Shown here in pieces: positions 45,617 to 55,106 of a stretch of 64,000 nucleotides of DNA. Below the pieces are notes generated by a model, which searched no databases, was not told the origin of the DNA, and was given only the letters and a program-made list of their open reading frames with translations. The stretch lies in NCBI GenBank assembly GCA_045534265.1, contig JAZSJH010000005.1, forward strand, positions 226,140 to 290,139. The letters run 5' to 3'. Position numbers and translations under genes: made by a program. The stretch comes from CAKVLS01 sp045534265. Its GTDB lineage: Bacteria > Bacillota > Clostridia > Christensenellales > UBA1242. Positions within the stretch are counted from its first letter, which is position 1; the number at the start of each line of letters is the position of its first letter.

Positions 45617-47376
45617 TGGGAATATTTAGATTATTTCGTGGAGAATTAAAAAAGATTTTCCTAAAACCAGGAATATTTATAATGTCAGGGCTACTGATAC
45701 TTATATTAGCAATAGCCCCAAAATTCTTTACTCCAAACAACAAAACTGATATATCTTCAATAAAATTTAGCGGAGAAAATGTAAGCGAAGTTTTCCTTGA
45801 TTTTAGAGAAAAAAATCTTACAGAAAGTGGTGGAAAGTTTTTCTACTCTGATTTAGAAGAAAATGCAACAACAATAAATGAACTTTTGACTTTGACCAAA
45901 AGCCCACTAGCTGAACTTCAAGAATCATTTTTGAACACTCAAAACGCAAGACAAACTTTCTCTGGAACAATTAAAGTTCAAACAGTATCAGATAGTGATT
46001 TGCCAACACTAAAAGCTCAAGTTCACGATATTTACACTTACGCCGTTCAAACAAAAAATGTTTTCTTAAATTACCTAAAAAGAGATATCCCACTAATTTT
46101 AGTTACCGAAGATGAAGAGTCAAATATTACCTTTGCTCTAAACAACTTTATAACAAAACTAGAACTTTATGAAGGCAAAGACAAAACAATAGACGAATAT
46201 AAAGATTTAGAAAGTTATATCGAAACTAACAATCTTATTACAATACTTAAGCAAAATATCGAAAAAATAGAAGATTTACCATTCAAAAAAGGTGACCTTC
46301 AAAAACTATATGACAACTACTACCTAACATCAAAAGTTTCACTTACTACTCTATACAATCAAATGACCGAAATGATTGCAAACTTTGGTTCTAGTGATGA
46401 TGCAAAAGACATTTCAAAAATGACAACTCACGCTTACAAATATTTAGGAGTTGCAGATAACGCTACTAATATTTTGAAATACGGTATTATGAATTGCATT
46501 TCTCAAACAATTTCTGACAAAACAATGTCTTCATATCAAGGTGAAATATTTGACAACTTCAACTCATATAGAGTTCAAGAAAACCTAGCAAAATACACTT
46601 ACTTTTATGAAAATAACAAATCAGACAGAGACTTTGCCAACGTTCTTGCCTTCAACCAAGGCTCTAACACAACAACAAACGCCTTTGACTATATGTATTT
46701 TGTAATGGAAATTATGAGTTTTGTAATTATCGCTTATTGCGTAGTATTGGGCGCTAATATGATTGCCAGTGAACAAAGCTCCGGTACTATGAAAATGCTA
46801 GCAATAAGACCATACAAAAGATGGAAAATAATGTTCTCAAAGATATTGACTACACTATTCTTTGCTTTGGTATTTATGCTTATTACTGCATTGGTATCGT
46901 TTATTACAGGTATCATTATTTATGACCTAAACTCACTGCCTGTACTTGCTGTGTTTAATGCAAAATATGTATTTACAATTTCTGCTCCACTTATGTATCT
47001 TATTTACTTTGCTTGTGTGTTTATTAAAGTTTGGCTATTTGTAATGATTGCTTTTGCTATATCTACAATATTCAAAAATGGCATTGTATCAACAACTGTT
47101 TCAATACTTCTATACTTTATCACTATGATTGTAACTTTTGTAGCATCAGGAGCTAACTGGATTAAATATATAATTACAGCAAACTTTGACCTATTCAAAT
47201 ACTTTGGCGGATCATTCCTTATTAATCCAGCAACAAACAACGCCCTAACCAACTTATTTATATCTCCAGTATTTACAGACACCAACATTCTATTTGGTGG
47301 AATAATTGTAGGTGCATTACTTTTTGTGTTACATCTAATCACTTACATATTCTTTACAAAACGTGATATAAACTAA
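45616..47376 (+). CDS. ABC-2 type transporter permease
   Basis: A 586-residue permease. One membrane helix at the N-terminus (about 18-38, IFIMSGLLILILAIAPKFF), a large extracytoplasmic domain of about 330 residues, then five helices from about 375 to the end. This is the ABC-2 layout with an extended loop, as in bacitracin-type or Na+-type exporters of Firmicutes. MASEQSSGTMKMLAIRPYKRWKI, with the conserved coupling-helix pattern ExxSGT, lies after the second helix. It overlaps the ATPase gene by one base. Substrate unknown. Confidence 0.88.
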   Translation: MGIFRLFRGELKKIFLKPGIFIMSGLLILILAIAPKFFTPNNKTDISSIKFSGENVSEVFLDFREKNLTESGGKFFYSDLEENATTINELLTLTKSPLAELQESFLNTQNARQTFSGTIKVQTVSDSDLPTLKAQVHDIYTYAVQTKNVFLNYLKRDIPLILVTEDEESNITFALNNFITKLELYEGKDKTIDEYKDLESYIETNNLITILKQNIEKIEDLPFKKGDLQKLYDNYYLTSKVSLTTLYNQMTEMIANFGSSDDAKDISKMTTHAYKYLGVADNATNILKYGIMNCISQTISDKTMSSYQGEIFDNFNSYRVQENLAKYTYFYENNKSDRDFANVLAFNQGSNTTTNAFDYMYFVMEIMSFVIIAYCVVLGANMIASEQSSGTMKMLAIRPYKRWKIMFSKILTTLFFALVFMLITALVSFITGIIIYDLNSLPVLAVFNAKYVFTISAPLMYLIYFACVFIKVWLFVMIAFAISTIFKNGIVSTTVSILLYFITMIVTFVASGANWIKYIITANFDLFKYFGGSFLINPATNNALTNLFISPVFTDTNILFGGIIVGALLFVLHLITYIFFTKRDIN

Positions 47377-47390
47377 GATAAATAAAAAAA

Positions 47391-47423
47391 TAAAAACTAG
47401 CAAAATAATTGCTAGTTTTTTTA
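47391..47423. terminator. Terminator of the ABC transporter operon
   Basis: AAAAACTAGCAA pairs with TTGCTAGTTTTT; seven T follow. The A-run lets it also act on the minus strand, but the RNase H fusion gene ends 62 bases further on. Confidence 0.87.
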
Positions 47424-47484
47424 TTGTCCATTAAACAAAATTTCAATCATAAACTAAGTTGTTAGCCTACATAAAACAATTGAT

Positions 47485-48285
47485 TTATCTAATAATTATA
47501 GACTCAAAATATTGTTCTTGAAACTCAGTCAAAGCCCTTATTTGATCATCAGTATAAGACTTTCCTTCGGGCACTACAACTAATTTGTCGTCATCATCAT
47601 TAGTTCTATGAATTACGGCAACAACCACGCCCTCAAAGCTCTCAATTGGCTTAAAAATGCCCAAAACATATACGTCTAGCTCTTCGCCATCACCACTAAC
47701 AGTACCCGGAATAAAGCCGTAGTTAACCGGATATATCATCTCATATTTTTCTTTTTTATAGCCAATAGGTCTATCAATTTCAACAAAAACTTTCTTTCCA
47801 ATATAAGACTTATTTTCAGATGTATAGGTTTCTCCACCTACATTTCCTGCAAGTATAGCCTCTACTTCTGCTCTTGCAAGCTCATCACATCTGTTGTTAT
47901 AAACGTTATCAGCGTGACCTTTTACTTTATGAAAGTTAACTTTATGAATATTTGTTAATGCAACAAGCTCTTCCCAAAGTTCCTTATTTAGAACAGGTTT
48001 GTTATTTGAACCTTTCCAATCTTTCATAATCCAGTTAGTAATCCAACCTTGAGCAAATGCATTGCAAAGATAAGCAGAGTCAGTATATAAGTCAACAATG
48101 CAAGGCTGCTTAATTGCCTTAAGTCCTTCTATTGCAGCCGTAAGTTCCATACGGTTATTTGTAGTGTTTTTATCTCCACCACTAATGACTTTTTCTTTGC
48201 CATCAAAAATTAATATTGCTCCCCAGCCACCAGGACCAGGATTGTACGAACACGCACCATCTGTATATAATGTTATATTTTTCAT
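47485..48285 (-). CDS. Ribonuclease H1 fused to a small pyrophosphatase-like domain
   Basis: Two domains in one 266-residue frame. Residues 1-145 are RNase H1 with the full catalytic set: D9 (YTDGACS), E47 (RMELTA), D69 (LYTDSAYL), H124 and D134. It cleaves RNA in RNA-DNA hybrids. Residues about 160-266 match the short inorganic pyrophosphatase family of Clostridia: VFVEIDRPIG, IYPVNYGFIPGTVSGDGEELDVYVLG and TEFQEQYF. In this domain the second acid of the family I signature is E (D199-G-E-E-L-D204), as in the standalone short forms I recall. No stop or frameshift separates the two. Whether the second domain hydrolyses pyrophosphate is untested. Confidence 0.88.
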   Translation of the reverse strand: MKNITLYTDGACSYNPGPGGWGAILIFDGKEKVISGGDKNTTNNRMELTAAIEGLKAIKQPCIVDLYTDSAYLCNAFAQGWITNWIMKDWKGSNNKPVLNKELWEELVALTNIHKVNFHKVKGHADNVYNNRCDELARAEVEAILAGNVGGETYTSENKSYIGKKVFVEIDRPIGYKKEKYEMIYPVNYGFIPGTVSGDGEELDVYVLGIFKPIESFEGVVVAVIHRTNDDDDKLVVVPEGKSYTDDQIRALTEFQEQYFESIIIR

Positions 48286-48338
48286 ACATTCATTATAAAA
48301 GATAATTATAAATTTTGCAATTATTTTGAGCTTTGTAG

Positions 48339-48367
48339 TTGACTAATTTAGTAATTTAATGTATACT
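48339..48367 (+). promoter_or_regulatory. Promoter of tRNA-Trp
   Basis: TTGACT (48339-48344), a 17-bp spacer and TATACT (48362-48367), 18 bases before the tRNA. Confidence 0.88.
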
Positions 48368-48385
48368 TACAAAGTACTTAAATAT

Positions 48386-48459
48386 AGGGGTATAATGTAA
48401 TGGTAACATTCCGGTCTCCAAAACCGTCCTTGAGGGTTCGAGTCCTTCTACCCCTGCCA
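48386..48459 (+). tRNA. tRNA-Trp (CCA)
   Basis: Acceptor AGGGGTA pairs with TACCCCT, discriminator G, CCA encoded. The anticodon loop TCTCCAAA gives CCA. T-arm GGGTTCGAGTCC. 74 nt. Confidence 0.95.
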
Positions 48460-48466
48460 AATGTAA

Positions 48467-48491
48467 GCGGAGTTTCCACTCCGTTTTTTTT
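48467..48491 (+). terminator. Terminator of tRNA-Trp
   Basis: CGGAGT pairs with ACTCCG around TTCC, then eight T. Confidence 0.9.
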
Positions 48492-48561
48492 ATATAAAAA
48501 AAGAATTACAATTCGGCCCCGAAAGCCATGACCACTACCATAATGGTTCAAAGTAATTCCT
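48492..48561 (-). ncRNA. Candidate ~70-nt structured small RNA
   Basis: On the minus strand a TATAAT (48573-48568) is followed at the expected distance by AAAGGAATTAC, which pairs with GTAATTCTTT 43 bases later (one mismatch) and runs into seven T. The GC-richer interior (GGTCATGGCTTTCGGGGCC) can form one or two small hairpins. Promoter, closed structure and T-run fit a short independent RNA. It lies between the tRNA-Trp and RNase Y terminators with no gene on its strand to terminate. No -35 is evident, and I recognise no known RNA family. Confidence 0.42.
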
Positions 48562-48595
48562 TTAGTTATTATAATAAGATTTTATAAAAAGTAAT

Positions 48596-48630
48596 AAAAA
48601 ACTACGGCATAATTGTCGTAGTTTTTATTT
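48596..48630 (-). terminator. Terminator of RNase Y gene
   Basis: AAAAACTACG and CGTAGTTTTT pair, with an inner ACAATTATGC partly closing. T-run on the minus strand after the rny stop at 48643. Confidence 0.9.
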
Positions 48631-48642
48631 TGCTTATTTAGA

Positions 48643-50199
48643 TTATTTTGCAACGTCTGTTGCTCTTGATTCTCTAATAACGTTAACTTTGATTTGACCA
48701 GGATATTCCATTTCGCTTTCGATTTTCTTAGCGATATCTTTTGCTAGGAATACGATTGACTTATCGTCAACTTCTTCTGGTTTAACCATAATTCTAACTT
48801 CTCTACCAGCTTGAATAGCATAAGCTTTTTCAACGCCTTTGAAGCTTGTAGCAATGCCTTCTAGTTGTTCTAGTCTCTTAATATAAGCATCTAGTGACTC
48901 ACGTCTTGCGCCAGGTCTAGCAGATGAAATAGCGTCTGCTGTTTGTACAATGATAGCTTCTAGTGATTTGTATTCTACATCACCATGGTGAGCTTCGATA
49001 CAGTGAATAACTGCTGGATTTTCTTTGTACTTTTTAGCCATCTCTACGCCAAGTGCTACGTGTGTTCCTTCCATTTCGTGGTCTAGGGCTTTACCTAGGT
49101 CGTGAAGAAGACCACCACGTTTTGCAACTTTTACATCAGCTCCAACTTCTGTTGCGATAAGACCAGCAAGGTGGCTTACTTCTAAGCTGTGTTTAAGTGC
49201 GTTTTGTCCATAACTTGTTCTATACTTTAGTTTACCCAAAGTCTTAACAATTTCTTGGTGCATACCGATAATGCCTGCTTCGTATACAGCATTTTCACCG
49301 GCTTCTTTGATTGAGTTTTCTACATCTCTTTGAGCTTTCTCTACTATTTCTTCGATACGAGCTGGATGTATTCTTCCGTCCATAATAAGTTTTTCAACAG
49401 ACATACGAGCAATTTCTCTTCTTATTGGGTCAAAACCGCTAAGAACAACTGCTTCTGGAGTGTCATCAATGATAAGGTCGATACCAGTTGCATTTTCGAT
49501 AGCTCTAATGTTTCTACCTTCTCTTCCAATAAGTCTGCCTTTCATATCATCATTTGGAAGTGGAACTACAGTAACTGTAATTTCTGAAGTGTGATCTGTA
49601 GCACACTTTTGAACAGCAAGTGTAACGATTTCTTTTGCTGTTTTTTCTGCAGATTGTTTTGCATCTTCTTCGATTTGTCTAACAGTAGCTGCAGCATCTG
49701 CTTTTGCTTCATCAACATATTTGTTGATAAGCATAGTTTTTGCTTCTTCTTTTGTCATAGCAGAAACTTTTTCTAGTTCTTTGGTCATAGATTCGTTAAT
49801 CTTATTTGTTTCTTCTTTCAAAGCATCTAGTTCGTCTGCTTTTTCTTGCAATCTTTGTTGAGATTGCTCCAAGTTTTCCATCTTTTTGTCAATAGTTTCT
49901 TCTTTTTTGATTATGAACTCTTCTCTTTGCAAAATTCTATTTTCGGCTTTCATAATCTCGTTACGTCTTTCTGCAATTTCTGCATCACACTTTGACTTAA
50001 GATTTTGAACTTCTTCTTTTGCCTCTAAAATAGCTTCTTTTTTGACAGTTTTTGCTTCTGCATAAGCATTTTCTAATACCTTTGCAGCGTTACTTTTTGA
50101 ATTGCTAGCACGTTTTGCAAGGAAAAACATAGTACCAGCAACTCCCCCGCCAAGAACAGCAACTATAATCAAGACAAAAGCCCATACAGGTATTGTCAT
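48643..50199 (-). CDS. rny: Ribonuclease Y
   Basis: RNase Y is the membrane-bound endoribonuclease that starts mRNA decay in many Firmicutes, alongside PNPase (encoded at 14.4 kb). The 518 residues show an N-terminal membrane helix (about 4-26), a long coiled coil (about 35-200), a KH domain ([24 protein letters not shown]) and an HD domain ([32 protein letters not shown]). GAGGAGAA precedes the ATG. It has its own promoter and terminator, so it is monocistronic. Confidence 0.97.
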   Translation of the reverse strand: MTIPVWAFVLIIVAVLGGGVAGTMFFLAKRASNSKSNAAKVLENAYAEAKTVKKEAILEAKEEVQNLKSKCDAEIAERRNEIMKAENRILQREEFIIKKEETIDKKMENLEQSQQRLQEKADELDALKEETNKINESMTKELEKVSAMTKEEAKTMLINKYVDEAKADAAATVRQIEEDAKQSAEKTAKEIVTLAVQKCATDHTSEITVTVVPLPNDDMKGRLIGREGRNIRAIENATGIDLIIDDTPEAVVLSGFDPIRREIARMSVEKLIMDGRIHPARIEEIVEKAQRDVENSIKEAGENAVYEAGIIGMHQEIVKTLGKLKYRTSYGQNALKHSLEVSHLAGLIATEVGADVKVAKRGGLLHDLGKALDHEMEGTHVALGVEMAKKYKENPAVIHCIEAHHGDVEYKSLEAIIVQTADAISSARPGARRESLDAYIKRLEQLEGIATSFKGVEKAYAIQAGREVRIMVKPEEVDDKSIVFLAKDIAKKIESEMEYPGQIKVNVIRESRATDVAK

Positions 50200-50275
50200 A
50201 ATTAGTTCTCCTCTTGTAAATATTTAGTTAATATAATAAATAATTTGCATTATATAATATACTAATACTGCTTTC

Positions 50276-50304
50276 ATTTTACTAAATAATAAAATCTATG
50301 TCAA
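50276..50304 (-). promoter_or_regulatory. Promoter of rny
   Basis: On the minus strand TTGACA (50304-50299), a 17-bp spacer and TAAAAT (50281-50276). The leader is about 75 bases, AT-rich and with no obvious structure. Confidence 0.8.
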
Positions 50305-50323
50305 ATAACTTTGTTTATAAAGT

Positions 50324-50355
50324 AAAAAAACAAGCAATATTTTCTGCTTGTTTTT
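50324..50355 (-). terminator. Terminator of iscS-thiI
   Basis: AAAAACAAGCA pairs with TGCTTGTTTTT around a 9-base AT loop, with seven T on the minus strand. Confidence 0.88.
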
Positions 50356-50363
50356 ACAAAATA

Positions 50364-51521
50364 TTAATAAATTTTCATAAGCTCTATATTATCTATTGCT
50401 TCTGCAATCAAAGTTTCTCTATCTAGTTTTTCTTCATTTCTTGCAATTCTGTCAAGTTTTGGTTTTGTAACAGGACTATCAGGCAAAAATACGCTGCAGC
50501 AATCTTCATAAGGAAGAATTGATGTCTCATATGTGCCGATTGCTTTTGATATCTCCATAATTTCGCTTTTGTCCATACCAATAAGTGGTCTAAATACAGG
50601 AAGAAGTTTGACTGCATTGTTTGTTGCTGTTATGCTCTCTACTGTTTGGCTAGCAACTTGTCCTAAGCTTTCGCCAGTAATAAGTGATGTACAACCACTA
50701 TTATTTGCAACTCTTTCTGCAATATCCATCATAAATCTACGAACAAGTATTACCATATATTCTTCGTCACAGCATTTATGAATCTCTTCTTGAATTTTTG
50801 TAAATGGCACAATAAATAGGTTAATATGACCTACATATGGAGTTAAAAGACGCGCCAAAGTTATAACCTTGTCTTTTGCTTGCTCACTCGTATATGGATA
50901 ACTATGGAAGTGAATAGCATTAATTGTAAGACCACGTTTTGCCATTTGATAGCAAGCTACTGGGCTATCAATACCACCGCTAAGAAGTAACATTGATTTA
51001 CCAGCCGTTCCTATTGGCATACCGCCTACACAAGGGATTTTGTCATAAGAAACATAAGTTTTGCCGCTTTCTCTAATATCAACTGATACAACAACTTCTG
51101 GAGTGTGGACATCAACCTTAAGTCCCCTGTTGTTTTTCAATATAATACCACCAAGTTTTGCTGCAAATTCATATGACTTAAGCGGAAATCTCTTGTCTGC
51201 TCTTTTAACATCTACCTTAAATGTCTTTTTGTCTATTCTTATGCTTTCGCAAAAGTTTTCTATTTCTGCCATATCGTTAGGAAGCTCTGTAGCAACACTA
51301 AGTGATACAAGACCAAAAATCTTTGTTAATGCAGATATTACTTCGTCTTTGTTAAAGTCGTTAAAGCCTGATACAACATATCTTCCGGAAATCTTTTCTA
51401 TCTTGCAATCAAGTTTTTTGATTGTATTTTTTATATTATTAAATAATGTCTTATCAAAGAAAGAATAGTTCTTGCCTTTCAAAAACATTTCGCCGTATCT
51501 TAGTAAAATTACTTCTTTCAT
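50364..51521 (-). CDS. thiI: tRNA 4-thiouridine synthase ThiI
   Basis: ThiI makes 4-thiouridine at position 8 of tRNAs and can supply sulfur for thiamine. The 385 residues include an N-terminal ferredoxin-like region, the THUMP domain (VDVKRADKRFPLKSYEFAAKLGG) and the PP-loop ATPase domain (LLSGGIDSPVACYQMAKRG, about 180-198). The C-terminal rhodanese domain of the E. coli enzyme is absent, as usual in Firmicutes, where a dedicated cysteine desulfurase feeds it. That partner is the gene 8 bases upstream. Confidence 0.96.
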   Translation of the reverse strand: MKEVILLRYGEMFLKGKNYSFFDKTLFNNIKNTIKKLDCKIEKISGRYVVSGFNDFNKDEVISALTKIFGLVSLSVATELPNDMAEIENFCESIRIDKKTFKVDVKRADKRFPLKSYEFAAKLGGIILKNNRGLKVDVHTPEVVVSVDIRESGKTYVSYDKIPCVGGMPIGTAGKSMLLLSGGIDSPVACYQMAKRGLTINAIHFHSYPYTSEQAKDKVITLARLLTPYVGHINLFIVPFTKIQEEIHKCCDEEYMVILVRRFMMDIAERVANNSGCTSLITGESLGQVASQTVESITATNNAVKLLPVFRPLIGMDKSEIMEISKAIGTYETSILPYEDCCSVFLPDSPVTKPKLDRIARNEEKLDRETLIAEAIDNIELMKIY

Positions 51522-51529
51522 TTTATCTC

Positions 51530-52651
51530 CTACATTGTTAAAAGTTTGTTTATTGCATCAATTAATTTTTTGCTAGCAATATCAATTTCGTCTATTGTAT
51601 TGTCTTTTGAAAAGCTAATACGTATAGAGCCCAAAACTTCGCTTTTTGTTCTTCCCATAGCGGTCAAAACTCTGTTTTCGACTTTTGATGAAGAACACGC
51701 AGAACCTGTACCAATAACTATATCTTCGTTTTCTAGCATATGAAGAACAGTTTCGCCACGTATTCCATCAATTGATATGCTAAGAATATATGGACTACCA
51801 TTTCCGTTGATTATAATTTTATCTTTTATACTCTCCAAATTTACAATAAAGCGGCTTTTTAGCTCTTTTACATAATTATATTGCGCCGCAACATTTTGCA
51901 TAGCACTACTTATTGCCTTGCCAAAAGCCATAATAGCTGGGGCATTATAAGTACCCGGCCTTATGCCTTCTTCTTGTCCGCCACCATAGGTTGTGGCTTT
52001 GATATTGCATCTACTTGACACGTACAAAGCTCCTATCCCTTTTGGTCCATATATCTTATGTCCGCTAATTGTAAACAAATCTATACCCATAGCATTTACA
52101 TTAACTGGTATTTTACAAAAACCCTGTACTCCATCTACGTGAAGTTTTATATTTTTGTCTACAGAGTTTATTATTTCTCTTATTTTCTTAATATCATTTA
52201 CTGCGCCAGTTTCGTTATTTACAAGCATAGTAGATACAAAACAAACATCTTTTGTAAGCAATTGCTTAAAAGCATCATAATCTACTTCACCATTTGCACT
52301 AAGCGGTATAAAATCTACGTGGTACCCGCTATTTTTCAAAGCAACAGCTGTATTATATACAGATGGGTGTTCTCCTATAGAAAACAAATATCTTTTTTGC
52401 TTAAAACTACTTGAGCCAAAAATTGCAAGGTTGTTGGCTTCTGTTGCCCCTGATGTAAAATATATTTTTCCAGAGCTAGCGCCAAGGGCTTTTATAATAT
52501 TTGCTTTTGTTTGCTCTATTTCTTTGTGTAAGTTGTTTCCTTGTTTGTACATAGCAGACGCATTGTAAAATACATCTTTACTATATTTAACTAAAATGTC
52601 CAAACATTCGTCACATGCTTTTGTTGTTGCTGCGTTATCTAAATATATCAT
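51530..52651 (-). CDS. Cysteine desulfurase (IscS/NifS family), ThiI partner
   Basis: A PLP enzyme that takes sulfur from cysteine as a persulfide. The 373 residues carry the PLP lysine K199 in SGHKIYGPKG and the active-site cysteine C319 in GTGSACSS, with IYLDNAATT at the N-terminus. Being 8 bases from thiI, it is most likely the dedicated sulfur donor (NifZ/IscS type) for tRNA thiolation. An extended -10 (TGT-TATAAT, 52674-52669) and AAGGTG lie before the ATG, just downstream of the pheT terminator. Confidence 0.93.
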   Translation of the reverse strand: MIYLDNAATTKACDECLDILVKYSKDVFYNASAMYKQGNNLHKEIEQTKANIIKALGASSGKIYFTSGATEANNLAIFGSSSFKQKRYLFSIGEHPSVYNTAVALKNSGYHVDFIPLSANGEVDYDAFKQLLTKDVCFVSTMLVNNETGAVNDIKKIREIINSVDKNIKLHVDGVQGFCKIPVNVNAMGIDLFTISGHKIYGPKGIGALYVSSRCNIKATTYGGGQEEGIRPGTYNAPAIMAFGKAISSAMQNVAAQYNYVKELKSRFIVNLESIKDKIIINGNGSPYILSISIDGIRGETVLHMLENEDIVIGTGSACSSSKVENRVLTAMGRTKSEVLGSIRISFSKDNTIDEIDIASKKLIDAINKLLTM

Positions 52652-52678
52652 AAATTTTCACCTTAGGTATTATAACAC

Positions 52679-52706
52679 AAAAAATCCTATATAACATAGG
52701 ATTTTT
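52679..52706 (-). terminator. Terminator of pheST
   Basis: AAAAATCCTAT pairs with ATAGGATTTTT around a 5-base loop. T-run on the minus strand; the desulfurase promoter follows at once. Confidence 0.9.
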
Positions 52707-52725
52707 GCATTTTTTATAAAAATTA

Positions 52726-55095
52726 TTAAACTTTTAGATTAATATCGTTTGATTTGAATTTATCAATAACCTTTTTGTGGAAAGCATCAATATCTTCACT
52801 TGTTAGATTTGTTGTATAACTATTTACTTCGTAGTGAAGTGTATAGCTGATAAAGCAATCTGTTTCGTTATCATAGATATCAAGAAGTGATACATTATAA
52901 TTTAGGTTAGTATCAATAGATCTTGCAATGTCAATGATATCTTTGTACAACTTACCTCTTGGAATAAGGAAGTTAAAGTCAAGTTTTGTTGTTGGGAATT
53001 TGCTTATTTTTTCAAACTTGTTTTCAAAAGTAGTAGCATTCAAAACTCTTGAAATATTTAGTTCGCAAACTGCCATTCCAGCGCCTTTTTCGATATTGTT
53101 TACAACATTTGGATGAAGAAGGTTTACATTACCTACAACTTGACCATCTACTCTAATTTCGTAGAAGTTAACTGGATGATAATAATCATATGTTGGATCT
53201 GTTACGTCAAGTCCAAATTCAACGTTGATTACATTACCAAATATGTACTCAAGCATTTCTTTTAATTTCAAAAGCAATGAGTTTTGATCAGCTGATTTGT
53301 TATACAAAACAATACCCAAAGATTTTGTTTCGTCAGCATAACCATTATCTTGCAAGTTTTGAACAACTCTACCGATTTCAAAAACGCCAATGTTGTTCAT
53401 AAAGTTTTTGTTATCCATAACAACTTTTAGTAGTGATGGAATCATAGTTGCTCTAATCTTATCGTTTTCTTTATTGATTGAGTTTACACAGCTAATAACT
53501 GATTTTGGCTCAATTCCAAGTTCTTGGTTTGTTGCTGTGTCATACCATATGTAGCTATGAACTTCGTTTAGGTTATATCTATTTGCTAGAGCATATTTGA
53601 TATCATATTCTGCAGCTATCACTCTATCAAGTTTTGTAGGAAGAAGTGGTTGATTGATTGTTTGTGGTTTAATGTTGTCATAACCATATACTCTGGTAAT
53701 TTCTTCGATAATGTCTGCCTTGCCATTGATATCTTTTGTAGCTCTAAATGTAGGAACAGAAACTGAGAAATTGTCTCCAGATTTTTTAACGCCAAATTCA
53801 AGGCTAGTCAAAATGTTAATAATTCTTTCGTCAGGAATTGTAATACCAATGTATCTATCAATAAACTTTCTATCAAGTTCAATGTTGATTTTTGGATAAT
53901 GGTAGTTATAACTATCTGCTATATTGCTTGAAATTTTTGCGCCGCTATCTTCTTGTCTTACAAGGTAAACATAACGAAGAAGTGCAGTATAAGCAAGTTC
54001 TGGGTCAAGCATCTTTTCGTATCTTGCACTTGCTTCTGTTCTCATACCAAGTGATACTGCTGTCTTTCTTACAACTGCCCCGTCAAAAGTTGCACTTTCG
54101 ATTAAAACTGATGTCGTATCATCAGTAATTTCACTATTTTCGCCACCCATAACGCCAGCTATAGCAACTGGTTTTCCGTTAGTTGCAATAACCATTGTTC
54201 CTTCTTTTAGCATTCTATCGTTGCTGTCTAGGGTTTTGAAAGGTGTTTCTTCTTTTACATTATATACTTCGATTGATTTTACAATGCTGTTATCAAAAGC
54301 GTGCATTGGTTGACCAAGCTCAAGCATTATGTAGTTTGTGATATCCGCAAGAAGGTTTATACCACGCATACCGCAGTAGTAAAGTCTAATTTGCATATTT
54401 TTGTTAGAAACTTTCTTTGTGATGTTTTCAACTGTTGCGCAAGTATATCTATAGCAATCATCAGTTGTAACAGATACTTTTGGAGTTGGCTTTCCTGCAA
54501 ATTCTTCTGGTTTTGCAAGAGCTAGTGGCTTTAATTTTCTTCCAGTAAGAGCAGCTATTTCCCTTGCGATACCATAATGTCCCCAAAGGTCAGGACGATT
54601 TGTCAAAGACTTATTATCTACTTCAAAGATAATATCATCAATATCAAGAATTGTCTTTACATCAACACCAATTGGTGTGTCTTCTGGAAAATCAATAATA
54701 CCATTGTGGTCATCAGAAATTCCAAGTTCGTGTTCGCTGCAGCACATACCAAAACTATCACAACCACCAAGTGTTGCTTTTCCGATAGTAAAGCCGCCGA
54801 TATTAGCGCCCATAGTAGCTAGCGCTGTAATCATACCTTCTCTAACGTTTGGAGCTCCACAAACAATATTGTGTATTTTATCTCCAGTATCTACTTCCAA
54901 AAGGTGTAATTTTTTGCTATTTGGGTGATTTGCTACAGAAAGAATTTTTGCAGTATAAATACCGCTCAAATCTTTACCCTTATACTCAATGCCTTCTACT
55001 TCTGCACAAGACAATGTAAATTTATTTATAAGACCTTCGATATCTACACCATCAAGGTCTACAAAATCTTTAATCCAATTTATAGAAATATACAT
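52726..55095 (-). CDS. pheT: Phenylalanine-tRNA ligase beta subunit
   Basis: PheT pairs with PheS to charge tRNA-Phe (a tRNA-Phe gene lies at 63.0 kb). The 789 residues show the N-terminal MYISINWIKDFVDLDGVD, the tRNA-binding EMAP-like domain (AKILSVANHPNSKKLHLLEVDTG), the B3/B4 editing region, the B5 domain and a C-terminal ferredoxin-fold anticodon-binding domain (FPTTKLDFNFLIPRG). It begins 11 bases after pheS with AAGGAG. Full length. Confidence 0.97.
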   Translation of the reverse strand: MYISINWIKDFVDLDGVDIEGLINKFTLSCAEVEGIEYKGKDLSGIYTAKILSVANHPNSKKLHLLEVDTGDKIHNIVCGAPNVREGMITALATMGANIGGFTIGKATLGGCDSFGMCCSEHELGISDDHNGIIDFPEDTPIGVDVKTILDIDDIIFEVDNKSLTNRPDLWGHYGIAREIAALTGRKLKPLALAKPEEFAGKPTPKVSVTTDDCYRYTCATVENITKKVSNKNMQIRLYYCGMRGINLLADITNYIMLELGQPMHAFDNSIVKSIEVYNVKEETPFKTLDSNDRMLKEGTMVIATNGKPVAIAGVMGGENSEITDDTTSVLIESATFDGAVVRKTAVSLGMRTEASARYEKMLDPELAYTALLRYVYLVRQEDSGAKISSNIADSYNYHYPKINIELDRKFIDRYIGITIPDERIINILTSLEFGVKKSGDNFSVSVPTFRATKDINGKADIIEEITRVYGYDNIKPQTINQPLLPTKLDRVIAAEYDIKYALANRYNLNEVHSYIWYDTATNQELGIEPKSVISCVNSINKENDKIRATMIPSLLKVVMDNKNFMNNIGVFEIGRVVQNLQDNGYADETKSLGIVLYNKSADQNSLLLKLKEMLEYIFGNVINVEFGLDVTDPTYDYYHPVNFYEIRVDGQVVGNVNLLHPNVVNNIEKGAGMAVCELNISRVLNATTFENKFEKISKFPTTKLDFNFLIPRGKLYKDIIDIARSIDTNLNYNVSLLDIYDNETDCFISYTLHYEVNSYTTNLTSEDIDAFHKKVIDKFKSNDINLKV

Positions 55096-55106
55096 TTTAT
55101 TTCTCC

